A stretch of DNA of 64,000 nucleotides from a bacterium (lineage in GTDB: Bacteria; Actinomycetota; Acidimicrobiia; Spongiisociales; Spongiisociaceae). The position numbers were made by a program, and so were the translations under genes. Under the pieces are notes generated by a model, which did not search any database, was not told where the DNA came from, and saw nothing but the letters and a program-made list of their open reading frames with translations. Of this stretch, positions 27,089 through 36,753 are shown one piece after another. Each line of letters opens with the position of its first letter. The stretch's first letter is position 1. The stretch spans positions 1 to 64,000 of the forward strand of contig JAPOQZ010000166.1 of NCBI GenBank assembly GCA_026710435.1, written 5' to 3'.

Positions 27089-30000
27089 TCAGGCGACCAC
27101 TCCGGCACCCAGAAGGTTGCGTATCTCGGCGTAGAGAGATGATGTCAGCTCCACGCGAAACTCATCGTCGAGACGGAGCAACCTGCCGTACCCGTTCGAG
27201 TCCATATGGATGAATACCGGGGCCGAACCCGGGTGGTTGATGAGAATGTCCTTGAGTCTGCCGACAGTGAGGGGCGATAACACCTCGGCGGAGAGGCTTA
27301 GGCGCAGGTCCTGGTCGGCTTCCAGATCCGGTTCCGTTATGCGGGATGCCCGAACCTTCAGGCCATCGCCGGAACTGTTCAGCCTGCCCTCCACAACGAG
27401 GATCGCATCGTCCCTGATGAGTGCACCGGCCTGCTCCATCGTCCTGGGGAAGGTCACGACCTCGATCGTGGTCTCCAGGTCCTCGAGGTTGAAGAAGGCC
27501 ATCGGCTCTCCTCCCCTGGTGAACCTGCGCGTTATCCCGCTTACGATCCCACCGACCGTAACCATGGCTCCGTCCGCCTGATCCCTGAGGCCGGAGATCG
27601 TGGAGGTGGTGAAGCGCTGGATAACAGAGCTAAGGCCCAGCAGAGGATGGCCCGACACGTACAGACCCAGCATCTCCTTCTCGAACCCGAGCAGGGTCTT
27701 CTTGTCCCACTCCTGATCCGGGATCTGTACCGGATCGAGTTCAGGTGCCCCGGTGGAGCCATCGAAGAGGCTGAACTGGCCCCTGTCCTCCTGCCGCCGC
27801 CGACCCAGGGTCTCCTCCAGAGCCAACTCGAATGCGAGGAATAGGCCCTTGCGCGGATGGCCGAGGCCGTCGAAGCCCCCCGCCTTGATGAGGGAACCCA
27901 CCACTCGCTTGTTCAGCACCTGGGTGTCCACCCGATCGGCGAAGTCCTGGAAGTCGGAGAACGGGCCGCCCTCATTGCGGGCTTCGACGATCCTCTCGAC
28001 AACTCCCGAGCCCACGTTGCGCACCGCGGACAGTCCGAACACGATCCTTCCTTCCCGGACGGTGAAGTCACTCTCCGCAGCGTTGACCGAGGGAGTAGTC
28101 ACGTCGATCCCCATCGTCCGGCACTCGTTGAGGTAGAGGGCGGTCTTGTCCTTGTCCCGCCGCACCGAGGTGAGGAGGGCTGCCATGTACTCCGCCGGAT
28201 GGTGGACCTTCAGGTAGGCGGTCTGGTAGGCGATAAGCCCGTATGCGGCACTGTGGGACTTGTTGAACCCGTACCCTGCGAACCCTTCGATGGATTCGAA
28301 GAGTTCCGTTCCGAATCGAGCCTCGTTGCCGTTGGTCACCACGCCGGAGACGAACTTGTCGCGCTCCTTGCGCATGATCTCCGGGATCTTCTTCCCCATC
28401 GCTTTCCGAAGGGCGTCGGCATCGGCCATCGAGTAACCCGCTATGTCGCGGGCGATCTGCATGACCTGCTCCTGGTAGATCATCAGCCCGTAGGTCTCCC
28501 GGAGCACCCCTTCCGTCGCCGGATGCGGGTACTCGACCTTCTTGCGCTGGTTCTTGCGATCCGCGTAAGCGTTGTGCCAGTCGTTGGACATGGGACCGGG
28601 CCGGTAGAGGGCTACCAAGGCGACCATGTCCTCGAACCGGTCTGGTTTCAGGCTGCGGATCAAGGCCCGCATCGCCGTCCCCTCGAGCTGGAACACACCG
28701 ATGGTGTCTCCGCGGCAGAGCATGGCGTACGTCTCGGGATCCGCGAGATCCACCCGGTCGATGTCCGGGCGACTTCCGGTTCCTCTCTCGATCAGATCGA
28801 GGGCCCGGTCTATGGTCGAGAGGGTCCGTAACCCGAGGATGTCCATCTTGAGGAGGCCCAACTCCTCGATGGCATGCATCTCGAACTGGGTGACCACCTC
28901 GGCGTCCTGCCCCTTCTGTTGCAGGGGCACCAGTTCGTTGAGCGGCTTGGGAGAAATGACCACCGCGGCGGCGTGGATCGAGTCCTGGCGTCTGAGTCCC
29001 TCAAGCTTCCGTGCCGTGTCCAGCACCGGACGAACGTCTTCGTCGTTACGGTACGCCTCCCTGAGCCCGGCGGCATTGGTGTGCCAGTCCTTCACCACCT
29101 GCTGAGCATCGTCATCCGGAGGCTCGAAGCAGATCTCCAACGACGCTTCCCTACCCAGGACAGCAGGAGGCATCAGCTTGGCGAGCCGATCGCCGAGGGC
29201 ATAGGGAAGACCACGGACCCGGGCCGAATCCCGGATGGCCTGCTTGCCCTTGATGGTCGAGAACGTGACGATCTGGGCGACATGGTCAGATCCGTACTTC
29301 TCCGCCGCGTACTTGATCACTTCCCCCCGGTAGCGTTCGTCGAAGTCCATGTCTATATCGGGCATCTCCCGACGGCCCGGATTGAGGAAGCGTTCGAAGA
29401 TCAGGCCGTACTTCAAGGGATCGAGGTCGGTGATCCCCAGCGAATAGGAAACGATCGAACCGGCCGCTGATCCCCGTCCTGGCCCGGTCCGTATGCGGCG
29501 TTCCTTCGCGTAACGGATCAGATCCCAAACGATGAGGAAGTAATCGGGGAATCCCATTTCCTCGATGATCTTGAGCTCGTGCTCGATCCGTGCCCCCACC
29601 GTTCCCCCCAAATCACCCCCGTATCGTTCACGCGCACCCTCCAGCACGAGTTCCCGCAGGTAGGACACGGACGTGTGCCCATCGGGGACCTTGAAGTGCG
29701 GCAACAACAACTGGTTGAAGTCGAGCCGGACCTCAGCACGTTCGGCAACCCACAACGTGTTGTCGCAGGCACCCGGAAACTCGTCGGAAGGGAAAAGGGC
29801 ACGCATCTCCCGAGCCGTCTTGAGGTAGTACTCGGACCCCTGGAACTTCAGCCGACCGGACTCCTCAATCAGCGATCCGGTCTGGATGCACAGCAGGACA
29901 TCATGGGCCTCGGCTTGTTCGCGCCGGACGTAGTGGGTGTCGTTGGTGGCGAGAAGCGGCGCCTCGATGCGACGGGAGATGTCGAGGAGGTCCGGCAGGA

Positions 30001-30598
30001 TCCTTCGCTGGCTCTCCATACCATGATCGTGCAGTTCTATGAAGAAGCGGTCCTTTCCGAATATGTCCTGGTAGGTACCGGCAGCCTTCACCGCCGCGTC
30101 GACATCGCGCGCTCCTCCGGCGTTCCCCTCCTCCCTGGAAGCGTCCGGGTCCAGGAGTTGGGGAACATGTCCCCCGAGACAGCCGGACGTGGCGATGATG
30201 CCGCTGGAATACTGGGCCAGCAGTTCCAGATCCATGCGGGGCTTGTAGTAGTAGCCCTCGAGGTAGGCCCGGCTCACCAACTTCACGAGGTTGTCGTAGC
30301 CGGTCTGGGTTTCCGCGAGCAGGGTCATGTGGTACCGGACGTTGTCCGCCCTGGAGGGTCGGTCGAAGCGGGATCCGGGGGTCACGTACGCTTCGACACC
30401 AAGGACGGGCTTCAGGCCGGCGCCTGTGACCGCCTTGTAGAAATCGACCGCGCCGTACAACACCCCGTGATCGGTCAACCCGATCCCTGTCTGGCCATCC
30501 CTGACGACCGCCTCCACGGCATCCTGGATGCGTGTGGCGCCGTCGAGCATCGAGTACTCGCTATGAACGTGGAGATGTACGAAGTCGCCGCCCGGCAT
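27089..30598 (-). CDS. dnaE: DNA polymerase III subunit alpha
   Basis: PHP N-terminus FVHLHVHSEYSMLDGA; PGRGSAAGSIVSYSLGITDLDPLKYGLIFERFLNPGRREMPDIDMDF; full length. Confidence 0.97.
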   Translation of the reverse strand: MPGGDFVHLHVHSEYSMLDGATRIQDAVEAVVRDGQTGIGLTDHGVLYGAVDFYKAVTGAGLKPVLGVEAYVTPGSRFDRPSRADNVRYHMTLLAETQTGYDNLVKLVSRAYLEGYYYKPRMDLELLAQYSSGIIATSGCLGGHVPQLLDPDASREEGNAGGARDVDAAVKAAGTYQDIFGKDRFFIELHDHGMESQRRILPDLLDISRRIEAPLLATNDTHYVRREQAEAHDVLLCIQTGSLIEESGRLKFQGSEYYLKTAREMRALFPSDEFPGACDNTLWVAERAEVRLDFNQLLLPHFKVPDGHTSVSYLRELVLEGARERYGGDLGGTVGARIEHELKIIEEMGFPDYFLIVWDLIRYAKERRIRTGPGRGSAAGSIVSYSLGITDLDPLKYGLIFERFLNPGRREMPDIDMDFDERYRGEVIKYAAEKYGSDHVAQIVTFSTIKGKQAIRDSARVRGLPYALGDRLAKLMPPAVLGREASLEICFEPPDDDAQQVVKDWHTNAAGLREAYRNDEDVRPVLDTARKLEGLRRQDSIHAAAVVISPKPLNELVPLQQKGQDAEVVTQFEMHAIEELGLLKMDILGLRTLSTIDRALDLIERGTGSRPDIDRVDLADPETYAMLCRGDTIGVFQLEGTAMRALIRSLKPDRFEDMVALVALYRPGPMSNDWHNAYADRKNQRKKVEYPHPATEGVLRETYGLMIYQEQVMQIARDIAGYSMADADALRKAMGKKIPEIMRKERDKFVSGVVTNGNEARFGTELFESIEGFAGYGFNKSHSAAYGLIAYQTAYLKVHHPAEYMAALLTSVRRDKDKTALYLNECRTMGIDVTTPSVNAAESDFTVREGRIVFGLSAVRNVGSGVVERIVEARNEGGPFSDFQDFADRVDTQVLNKRVVGSLIKAGGFDGLGHPRKGLFLAFELALEETLGRRRQEDRGQFSLFDGSTGAPELDPVQIPDQEWDKKTLLGFEKEMLGLYVSGHPLLGLSSVIQRFTTSTISGLRDQADGAMVTVGGIVSGITRRFTRGGEPMAFFNLEDLETTIEVVTFPRTMEQAGALIRDDAILVVEGRLNSSGDGLKVRASRITEPDLEADQDLRLSLSAEVLSPLTVGRLKDILINHPGSAPVFIHMDSNGYGRLLRLDDEFRVELTSSLYAEIRNLLGAGVVA

Positions 30599-30790
30599 CC
30601 TGCCTAACCTCGCCCTATGCCAACTGGTAGTGGCCGGTCAGGGGCACCCGGTAGGGAATGACCTTAGCGTCACCCGAGGACGGCTTGTGCTCGGGAGGGT
30701 CCTGTCCATTCCGAGGAAACTGCTGGAGCCCCTTGCTGTCCCGACGCTCGATGACAAGACCCGTGATGAGCGGACGGATGGACAACCCTC

Positions 30791-30894
30791 CAGGAGGTGC
30801 CGAGCAGTCCACCAGCGGCCTGCCAATCGCCAGCATACCTCCCGGGTCGGCGGGCGGCGGGCCCGAGCAAATCGTCATTCGTCAGCACCCTTTA
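30791..30894 (-). mobile_element. MITE-like element, copy C (minus orientation)
   Basis: Reverse complement GTAAAGGGTGCTGACGAATGACGATTTGCTCGGGCCCGCCGCC...GCTGGCGATTGGCAGGCCGCTGGTGGACTGCTCGGCACCTCCTG aligns with A, B, D. Confidence 0.8.
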
Positions 30895-31846
30895 CCGCTC
30901 GGTCGTGACCAGGAAGGCTTCCGAGGACCGGCCTGCCGAGCGCGGCAAGGCTTGATCGAAGGTCAGGAGGAAGGGCCGCGGTAACATCGAGGACCGCTCC
31001 AGTGACTGGATGGGAGAACCTCAGCCGCCGGGCATGGAGCCAGACCCTGCCGGGATCCACACCGGAACCTGCCGGTCTTCCGTAGACGGGATCGCCCACA
31101 AGGTGCCGCCCGATGGATTCCATATGGACCCTTATCTGGTGGGTCCTCCCCGTTTCCAGGCGCACTTCGAGAAGGCTCAGCGATGGTCGGGACCAGTTCG
31201 CCAGCCTCCGGTAGTGGGTCACCGCCGGCTTGCCTGCCGGACCCACGAAGCGCCGCGCCCTGCGCCGGTCGATGGGCGCTTCGATGGTTCCTGCCACGAC
31301 ATGGAACGAGCCATGCACGAGGGTCAGGTACTCCCTCCTTACCGCCCGAGCGGCCAGGGCACTACCCAGAGCCCGGTGGGCATCCGGATGCAGGGCAACA
31401 GTCATCACCCCGGAAGTGTCCTTGTCGAGGCGGTGGACAATACCCCAGCGTGGGTAGTCCCCTACACCTTCTACCTCAGGCCAGCGGTCGAGGATCGCAG
31501 ACACCAGCGTGCCGCGGCGGTGCCCGGGGCCCGGATGGGTCACCATCCCGGCAGGCTTGTTCACGACTGCCAGGTGGGAATCCTCAAACAGGACGTCGAG
31601 CGGAATGGGTTCGGGTCGGACCACTCGAGGACGGTCCGGAATGAACCAGACCCCGTCCCCGGCTGCAACCCGGGTCCTAGGTAGTACGCGTGGCCCTCCG
31701 GTCTCCGAAGATCTCCCGGCTTGGCCGGTCTCGATCAACCTCCTTGCTCGGCTACGGCTCAGGTCCCCCAGTCGAGCCAGGGCGTAGTCCAGCCTCGCTC
31801 CGTCCATCTCCGCCGGGACCGTCAGCTGTCTTGTCTGGCTGCCCAA
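30875..31846 (-). CDS. rluD: RluD-family 23S rRNA pseudouridine synthase
   Basis: S4-like N-terminus, VNKPAGMVTHPGPGHRRGTLVSAIL, IVHRLDKDTSGVMTVAL, GRTHQIRVHMESIG. Confidence 0.93.
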   Translation of the reverse strand: MGSQTRQLTVPAEMDGARLDYALARLGDLSRSRARRLIETGQAGRSSETGGPRVLPRTRVAAGDGVWFIPDRPRVVRPEPIPLDVLFEDSHLAVVNKPAGMVTHPGPGHRRGTLVSAILDRWPEVEGVGDYPRWGIVHRLDKDTSGVMTVALHPDAHRALGSALAARAVRREYLTLVHGSFHVVAGTIEAPIDRRRARRFVGPAGKPAVTHYRRLANWSRPSLSLLEVRLETGRTHQIRVHMESIGRHLVGDPVYGRPAGSGVDPGRVWLHARRLRFSHPVTGAVLDVTAALPPDLRSSLAALGRPVLGSLPGHDRAVKGADE

Positions 31847-32364
31847 AGGAGCATCACCACACCGATCGTTATGGCCGAATCAGCCACATTGAAGTTGGGC
31901 CAGAAGCTGAAGTCTATGAAGTCGGTAACCGCTCCGCTCAGTCCGGGACCGTTAACGATCCGGTCCGCCAAGTTGCCCGTGGCGCCACCGAGCACCAGGG
32001 AGAACCCTGCAAGTTCCAGCCTGCTCCCCGTTCGTTCAACCAAGACGAAGATAGCGACACAGGCCAGGATGGCGGCCGCTCCGAGCCACGGCCCGAAGCC
32101 CTGGAACAACGAGAAAGCCGATCCGGAGTTCTCCGCCAGGTGGAAGCGCAGGAAACCCGGCATCACTTGGATGTCCCGGCTGGCAAGCTCCGAACGTGCC
32201 CAGGCTTTGGTCAACTGGTCGGCGACAACTACAACACCGGCGATCAGGCCGGCTCTGATCCTTCGGGGGGTCAGCGCCGCCGAGAGGCGCACGTCACGCA
32301 CAGACTCGTATGTGGGAGTACCCTCAGGCGCGCCACGGGGATAGGTCGGCCACACACCCGACAT
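31822..32364 (-). CDS. lspA: signal peptidase II (start uncertain; GTG near 32301 avoids part of the overlap)
   Basis: VVVADQLTKAWARSEL, NSGSAFSLFQG, GGATGNLADRIVNGPGLSGAVTDFIDF. Confidence 0.9.
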   Translation of the reverse strand: MSGVWPTYPRGAPEGTPTYESVRDVRLSAALTPRRIRAGLIAGVVVVADQLTKAWARSELASRDIQVMPGFLRFHLAENSGSAFSLFQGFGPWLGAAAILACVAIFVLVERTGSRLELAGFSLVLGGATGNLADRIVNGPGLSGAVTDFIDFSFWPNFNVADSAITIGVVMLLWAARQDS

Positions 32365-32657
32365 GTCCCGTAGGTGCCATCCTCCACGGCCTGCCTCGCC
32401 TGGATGACCTGAGAGAGTATGTCGCGCGTGTTGCGGTCCACAGACAGCTCCTTCTCGAACTCGAACGCCATCGAACCACCCTCTGCAGAGTCCGGATCCG
32501 GCCTGCGTTCGGCTGCCGTCTCTGCGTTGCGCACCTCGGAGCGCTCGGCTTCGTGTTCGGCTATTACTGCTCTCAGCTGTCGTTCCTTCTCCTCGAGGAG
32601 CTTCTTGAACCGGTTCATTGTCGACTCGGCCAGCTTACGAGTCGCCATCTCAGCCAC
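32271..32657 (-). CDS. DksA/TraR C4-type zinc finger protein
   Basis: DILSQVIQARQAVEDGTYGTCRVCGRPIPVARLRVLPHTSLCVTCASR. Confidence 0.88.
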   Translation of the reverse strand: MAEMATRKLAESTMNRFKKLLEEKERQLRAVIAEHEAERSEVRNAETAAERRPDPDSAEGGSMAFEFEKELSVDRNTRDILSQVIQARQAVEDGTYGTCRVCGRPIPVARLRVLPHTSLCVTCASRRR

Positions 32658-32720
32658 CTCCGTGCGTCGTTACGGAAGCCGCGAAGGTAGCACGTCGGGA
32701 GAGCATGCGTGCCGGAAAGG

Positions 32721-33038
32721 TCATCGGTGACCGAGAAGGGAGATAGTCCGGCCCACATCATCGGGGTTCGCGTCCCTCAGCAGCATGCGCTTGAAACGGC
32801 TGCTCGCTCCCGCCGGCAGGTCTACACGGCACCCGAAGAGTCTCGACAAGAGTCCCGCTACCGCCCGGTTGGCACGACCTCCCTCCGGGCGTGCGGTCAC
32901 CCGAACGCGAATGCACGTTCCGTGCTGACCGACGACTTCGTTCCGCGAAGCACCCGGGGTCACCAGCACTTTGAGGGTCACTCCGCACGGATGGTCCCGG
33001 ATCAAGTAATCCAGCGACGATCTGTCGTGATCGGGCAA
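32721..33038 (-). CDS. DUF167 (YggU) family protein
   Basis: VTLKVLVTPGASRNEVVG...VRVTARPEGGRANRAVAGLLSRLFG. Confidence 0.85.
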   Translation of the reverse strand: MPDHDRSSLDYLIRDHPCGVTLKVLVTPGASRNEVVGQHGTCIRVRVTARPEGGRANRAVAGLLSRLFGCRVDLPAGASSRFKRMLLRDANPDDVGRTISLLGHR

Positions 33039-33271
33039 GAGGCACCTCCATCCTGGAATCCGTCAATCGAGAGTTGCTCTCCGGTCGATCTGAACGATGA
33101 CCCGAGTCGCGCCCCGAGTAATCGTAACGGTCGGCAGGCCGGCAAACCACCTACGGTCGAGTCCGGGGAATTCTCCACGAGCGGCGAGGATCGGTGGAAA
33201 TGGCTTGCCCGGCCCGTACTAGCCTTCCCGTCTCGGAACGGCGCGACGTTCACGCGGTGGGTGAAGACCTA

Positions 33272-33348
33272 CCCGGTCGCGAATGATGTGGGTGTTGTGG
33301 CATGCTGCCGTGGGTGTGTCTGGAAAACATGGAGAGTCAGGGCTAGTA
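33272..33348 (+). repeat. dispersed repeat, second copy of 1034-1112
   Basis: CCCGGTCGCGAATGATG..TTGTGGCATGCTGCCG..TCTGGAAAACATGGAGAGTCAGGGCTAGT. Confidence 0.7.
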
Positions 33349-33381
33349 CGATCCCGGACACCACCCGATGGCGGCAACGAT

Positions 33382-33488
33382 CTAGGAGGGTGCTGAGCAA
33401 TCCACCAGCGGCCTGCCAACCGCCGGCAAAATGCCTGGGCTGGCGGGCGGCAGGCCCGAGCAATCGTCATTGTTCAGCACCCTCCTAG
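33382..33488 (-). mobile_element. MITE-like element, copy D (best-preserved termini)
   Basis: CTAGGAGGGTGCTGAGCAAT ... ATTGTTCAGCACCCTCCTAG; 20-bp terminal inverted repeats with one mismatch. Confidence 0.88.
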
Positions 33489-33507
33489 CTTTCCAGCGTG
33501 AGGAGCA

Positions 33508-36500
33508 ATGAGCGGAACACGTCCGGCAGGACAGCCGACCGACTTCCAGCGGGTCCCCCCGGGACTTGACCTCCCTGCCCTCGATGCCCGCGTTCTAGAG
33601 AAGTGGGACCGGGAGGACACCTTTCGCATCTCGATCGAGATGCGTCCGCTAGACCGAGAGTACACATTCTACGACGGACCCCCCTTCGCATCGGGTAGCC
33701 CCCACTACGGACACATCCTCGCCGGCATCATCAAGGACATCGTGCCGCGTTACTGGACGATGCGAGGCCACCGGGTAGAACGTCGGTTCGGATGGGACAC
33801 CCACGGACTACCTGTCGAGATGGAGGTCGAGAAACGCCTTGGGATCTCGGGTCCCCGCGAAGTGGAACGACTCGGAGTCGCAGAATTCAACGAGGCCTGC
33901 CGGAGCATGGTCGAAGTCACGACTGCGGAGTGGGAGGACATCACGCGGAAGATCGGCCGCTGGGTCGACTTCAAGAACGATTACAAGACCATGGACCCCG
34001 GATTCATGGAAAGCGTCTGGTGGGTTTTCAGAACGCTGTGGGACAAGGGTCTCGTCTACCGCGCGTTCAAGGTTCTTCCCTATTCGTGGGCAGCCGGCAC
34101 CACACTGTCCAACTTCGAGGCGACCCTTGGTGGATACCAGGAAGTGGAAGATCCGGCCGTGACAGTGCGCCTCGAGGTTCTGGATGCACCCGGCAACGGG
34201 CCGGCCAGGCCAGGCGACTACCTGACGATCTGGACCACCACACCGTGGACCCTCCCGGGAAACCTGGTGGTGGCGGTCGGAGAGGACTTGGAGTACGGTG
34301 CGGTCGAGCTGGGCGGGAATCGATACTGGGTAGCAACGCCGAGAATCGAAGCCGTCTTTGGAGAGCCGCTAGAGCCGGTCGTGACATCCACCGGCCGAGA
34401 TTTGCTCGGCGTCTCCTACCGCCCCTCCTTCGGTCACTTCAACGCACTCCGGGATCGCGGGGCGTTCCAGGTGATTCCCAGCCCGGCGGTGAACACCGAC
34501 GAAGGTACCGGCTTGGTCCATATGGCGCCGGCCTACGGCGAGGACGACTTGTACGCGTTGCAGGCCCAAGGGCTCGACCTGCTCGTGGACCCGGTGAACC
34601 TCGAAGCACGGTTCACCGACGCCATCCCAGAGTTGTCGGGCTTGCATGTCCACGAGGCCGAGCAGAGGATCATCGAGTTGCTCGACCGCGCCGGCGTCCT
34701 GATGAAGAACGAGCGTATCCTCCACTCTTATCCCTTCTGCTACCGGACCGATCAGCCTCTCATCTACAAGGCTATCCCCACATGGTTCGTGAAGGTCGAG
34801 GAGGTCCGTGACCGGCTAGTAGAGCTGAACCGTCGGATACATTGGGTGCCCGAACGCGTGGGCGCCAACCGTTTCGGCAATTGGCTGCAGGATGCACGGG
34901 ACTGGGCCGTCTCCCGTAACCGGTTCTGGGGGAGCTGCATCCCCGTGTGGGAATGCGAGACCTGCGGGCACCAGGAGTGCATCGGAAGCCGCCGCGAATT
35001 GGAGAGCCGATCCGGAATCTGGTTAGAGGACCTGCACAAGCACATTGTGGACGAGGTCACTTTCCCTTGCCGCTCGTGCGCGGCAGCCGACCAAAGCGGT
35101 CTCATGGTACGGGTTCCCGAAGTTCTGGACTGCTGGTTCGAGTCGGGCTCCATGCCATATGCCCAGATCCATTACCCGTTCGACAACGAGGACCGGTTCC
35201 CCGCCAAGTTCCCCGCCGACTTCATCGCCGAGGGACTAGATCAGACCCGTGGCTGGTTCTACACACTGCACGTCCTGGCGACCGCTCTGTTCGACAACGT
35301 AGCCTTCCAGAACTGCGTCGTGAACGGGATGATCCTGGCCGAGGACGGACGCAAGATGTCCAAGAGGCTCAAGAACTACCCGGAACCGTCGGCGGTTCTG
35401 GACAGGTACGGTGGAGACGCCGTACGTGCCTACCTGATCGATTCCCCGGTGCTGCGAGCCGAACCACTCCGCTTCTCCGAAGCGGGCGTGCGGGATGTGG
35501 TACGCACCGTCCTCCTGCCCTTCTGGAACGCCTACTCGTTCTTCACCACCTACGCGGAAGCAGACGGGATCAGGTTCGATGACCTCAGGGGGGCGCCGCC
35601 GCCGGACGGAAGACCCGAGATAGACCGCTGGATTCTCAGCGTTCTCCAGTCGCTGATCGGCCAGACCAACCGGCTCATGGAGGGCTATTACCTGTATGCG
35701 GTCGTCAGTCCGGTACTCGGGTTCGTCAACGACCTCACCAACTGGTACGTCCGGAGGTCGCGTCGGCGCTTCTGGAGAAGCCGCGAGGGCAACGAACTGG
35801 ACAAGCGGGCTGCTTTCGCCACGCTGTACGAGGTTCTGGTCACATTCTGCCGGCTCCTGGCGCCCGTCCTTCCATTCGTGACCGAGGAGATCCACACCGG
35901 GTTGGTTCCAGAAGCGACCAGCGTCCACCACGCCGATTACCCCGCGGTCGCCGAAGAGATGATCGACAAGGACCTCGAGAACTCGATGACGATTGCGCGC
36001 CAAGTGGTGACCCTAGGGCGACACCTGCGCGCGGAGCAGGGAATCGGTGTCCGCCAGCCACTGTCGCAGCTCACGGTGGTGAGCCGCGATCAAGCTGTGG
36101 CCGGCGCGGTGGCACGTCACCTCCGGATCATCTCAGAGGAACTCAACGTGAAGGTCGTAGAGACGTCGGCTGACGAACATTCGGTCGTCGAGTTACGTGC
36201 CAAGGCGAACTTCAAGCGACTCGGTCCCCGGTTGGGAGCCGAGGTCAGAGGTGTAGCCGCGCGGCTCGCCGCTCTGTCTCCAGCAGAAGTTACCGCCCTC
36301 GTCGAGCGTGGACACACAGTGATCGGTGACCACCTGATCGCGGTCGACGACGTCGTTATCACCCGTTACCCCCGCCCGGGCACCGCAGTCGCATCGGAGG
36401 GCGCCCTGTCGGTGGCTCTCGATGTGGATCTCTCGGACGAACTGCGAGCGGAAGGCCAGGCACGAGAAGTCATATCGAGAATCCAGCGGGCTCGGCGGGA

Positions 36501-36705
36501 AGTGGGCCTGGAAGTATCCGACCGGATACATGTCGGATACCACACCGCCGACGAAGTCCTCCGGTCCTCCATCGAAAGCCACATCACCCTCATCGCCGGG
36601 GAGGTCCTCGCTCTCTCCATAACGGCGGACCCGGTCGCCCAAGGAGATCCGCTGCCGATCGGCAATGCCCGGATTTCCTTCACGGTCGCGAAGGCAGCAG
36701 ACTGA
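33508..36705 (+). CDS. ileS: isoleucyl-tRNA synthetase (type 2 / IleRS2-like)
   Basis: YDGPPFASGSPHYGHILAGIIKD, KMSKRLKNYPEP, no C-terminal Cys4 zinc motif; AGGAG RBS before ATG. Confidence 0.96.
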   Translation: MSGTRPAGQPTDFQRVPPGLDLPALDARVLEKWDREDTFRISIEMRPLDREYTFYDGPPFASGSPHYGHILAGIIKDIVPRYWTMRGHRVERRFGWDTHGLPVEMEVEKRLGISGPREVERLGVAEFNEACRSMVEVTTAEWEDITRKIGRWVDFKNDYKTMDPGFMESVWWVFRTLWDKGLVYRAFKVLPYSWAAGTTLSNFEATLGGYQEVEDPAVTVRLEVLDAPGNGPARPGDYLTIWTTTPWTLPGNLVVAVGEDLEYGAVELGGNRYWVATPRIEAVFGEPLEPVVTSTGRDLLGVSYRPSFGHFNALRDRGAFQVIPSPAVNTDEGTGLVHMAPAYGEDDLYALQAQGLDLLVDPVNLEARFTDAIPELSGLHVHEAEQRIIELLDRAGVLMKNERILHSYPFCYRTDQPLIYKAIPTWFVKVEEVRDRLVELNRRIHWVPERVGANRFGNWLQDARDWAVSRNRFWGSCIPVWECETCGHQECIGSRRELESRSGIWLEDLHKHIVDEVTFPCRSCAAADQSGLMVRVPEVLDCWFESGSMPYAQIHYPFDNEDRFPAKFPADFIAEGLDQTRGWFYTLHVLATALFDNVAFQNCVVNGMILAEDGRKMSKRLKNYPEPSAVLDRYGGDAVRAYLIDSPVLRAEPLRFSEAGVRDVVRTVLLPFWNAYSFFTTYAEADGIRFDDLRGAPPPDGRPEIDRWILSVLQSLIGQTNRLMEGYYLYAVVSPVLGFVNDLTNWYVRRSRRRFWRSREGNELDKRAAFATLYEVLVTFCRLLAPVLPFVTEEIHTGLVPEATSVHHADYPAVAEEMIDKDLENSMTIARQVVTLGRHLRAEQGIGVRQPLSQLTVVSRDQAVAGAVARHLRIISEELNVKVVETSADEHSVVELRAKANFKRLGPRLGAEVRGVAARLAALSPAEVTALVERGHTVIGDHLIAVDDVVITRYPRPGTAVASEGALSVALDVDLSDELRAEGQAREVISRIQRARREVGLEVSDRIHVGYHTADEVLRSSIESHITLIAGEVLALSITADPVAQGDPLPIGNARISFTVAKAAD

Positions 36706-36753
36706 CCGGTGAGTACCAGAGGCCGACTACCGGTCCCTCCTCACCGGCATGTG

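Noticed and set aside
29579-30607. 342-aa plus-strand ORF opposite dnaE
   Set aside because: Shadow ORF in GC-rich coding DNA; the minus strand encodes unambiguous DnaE motifs.
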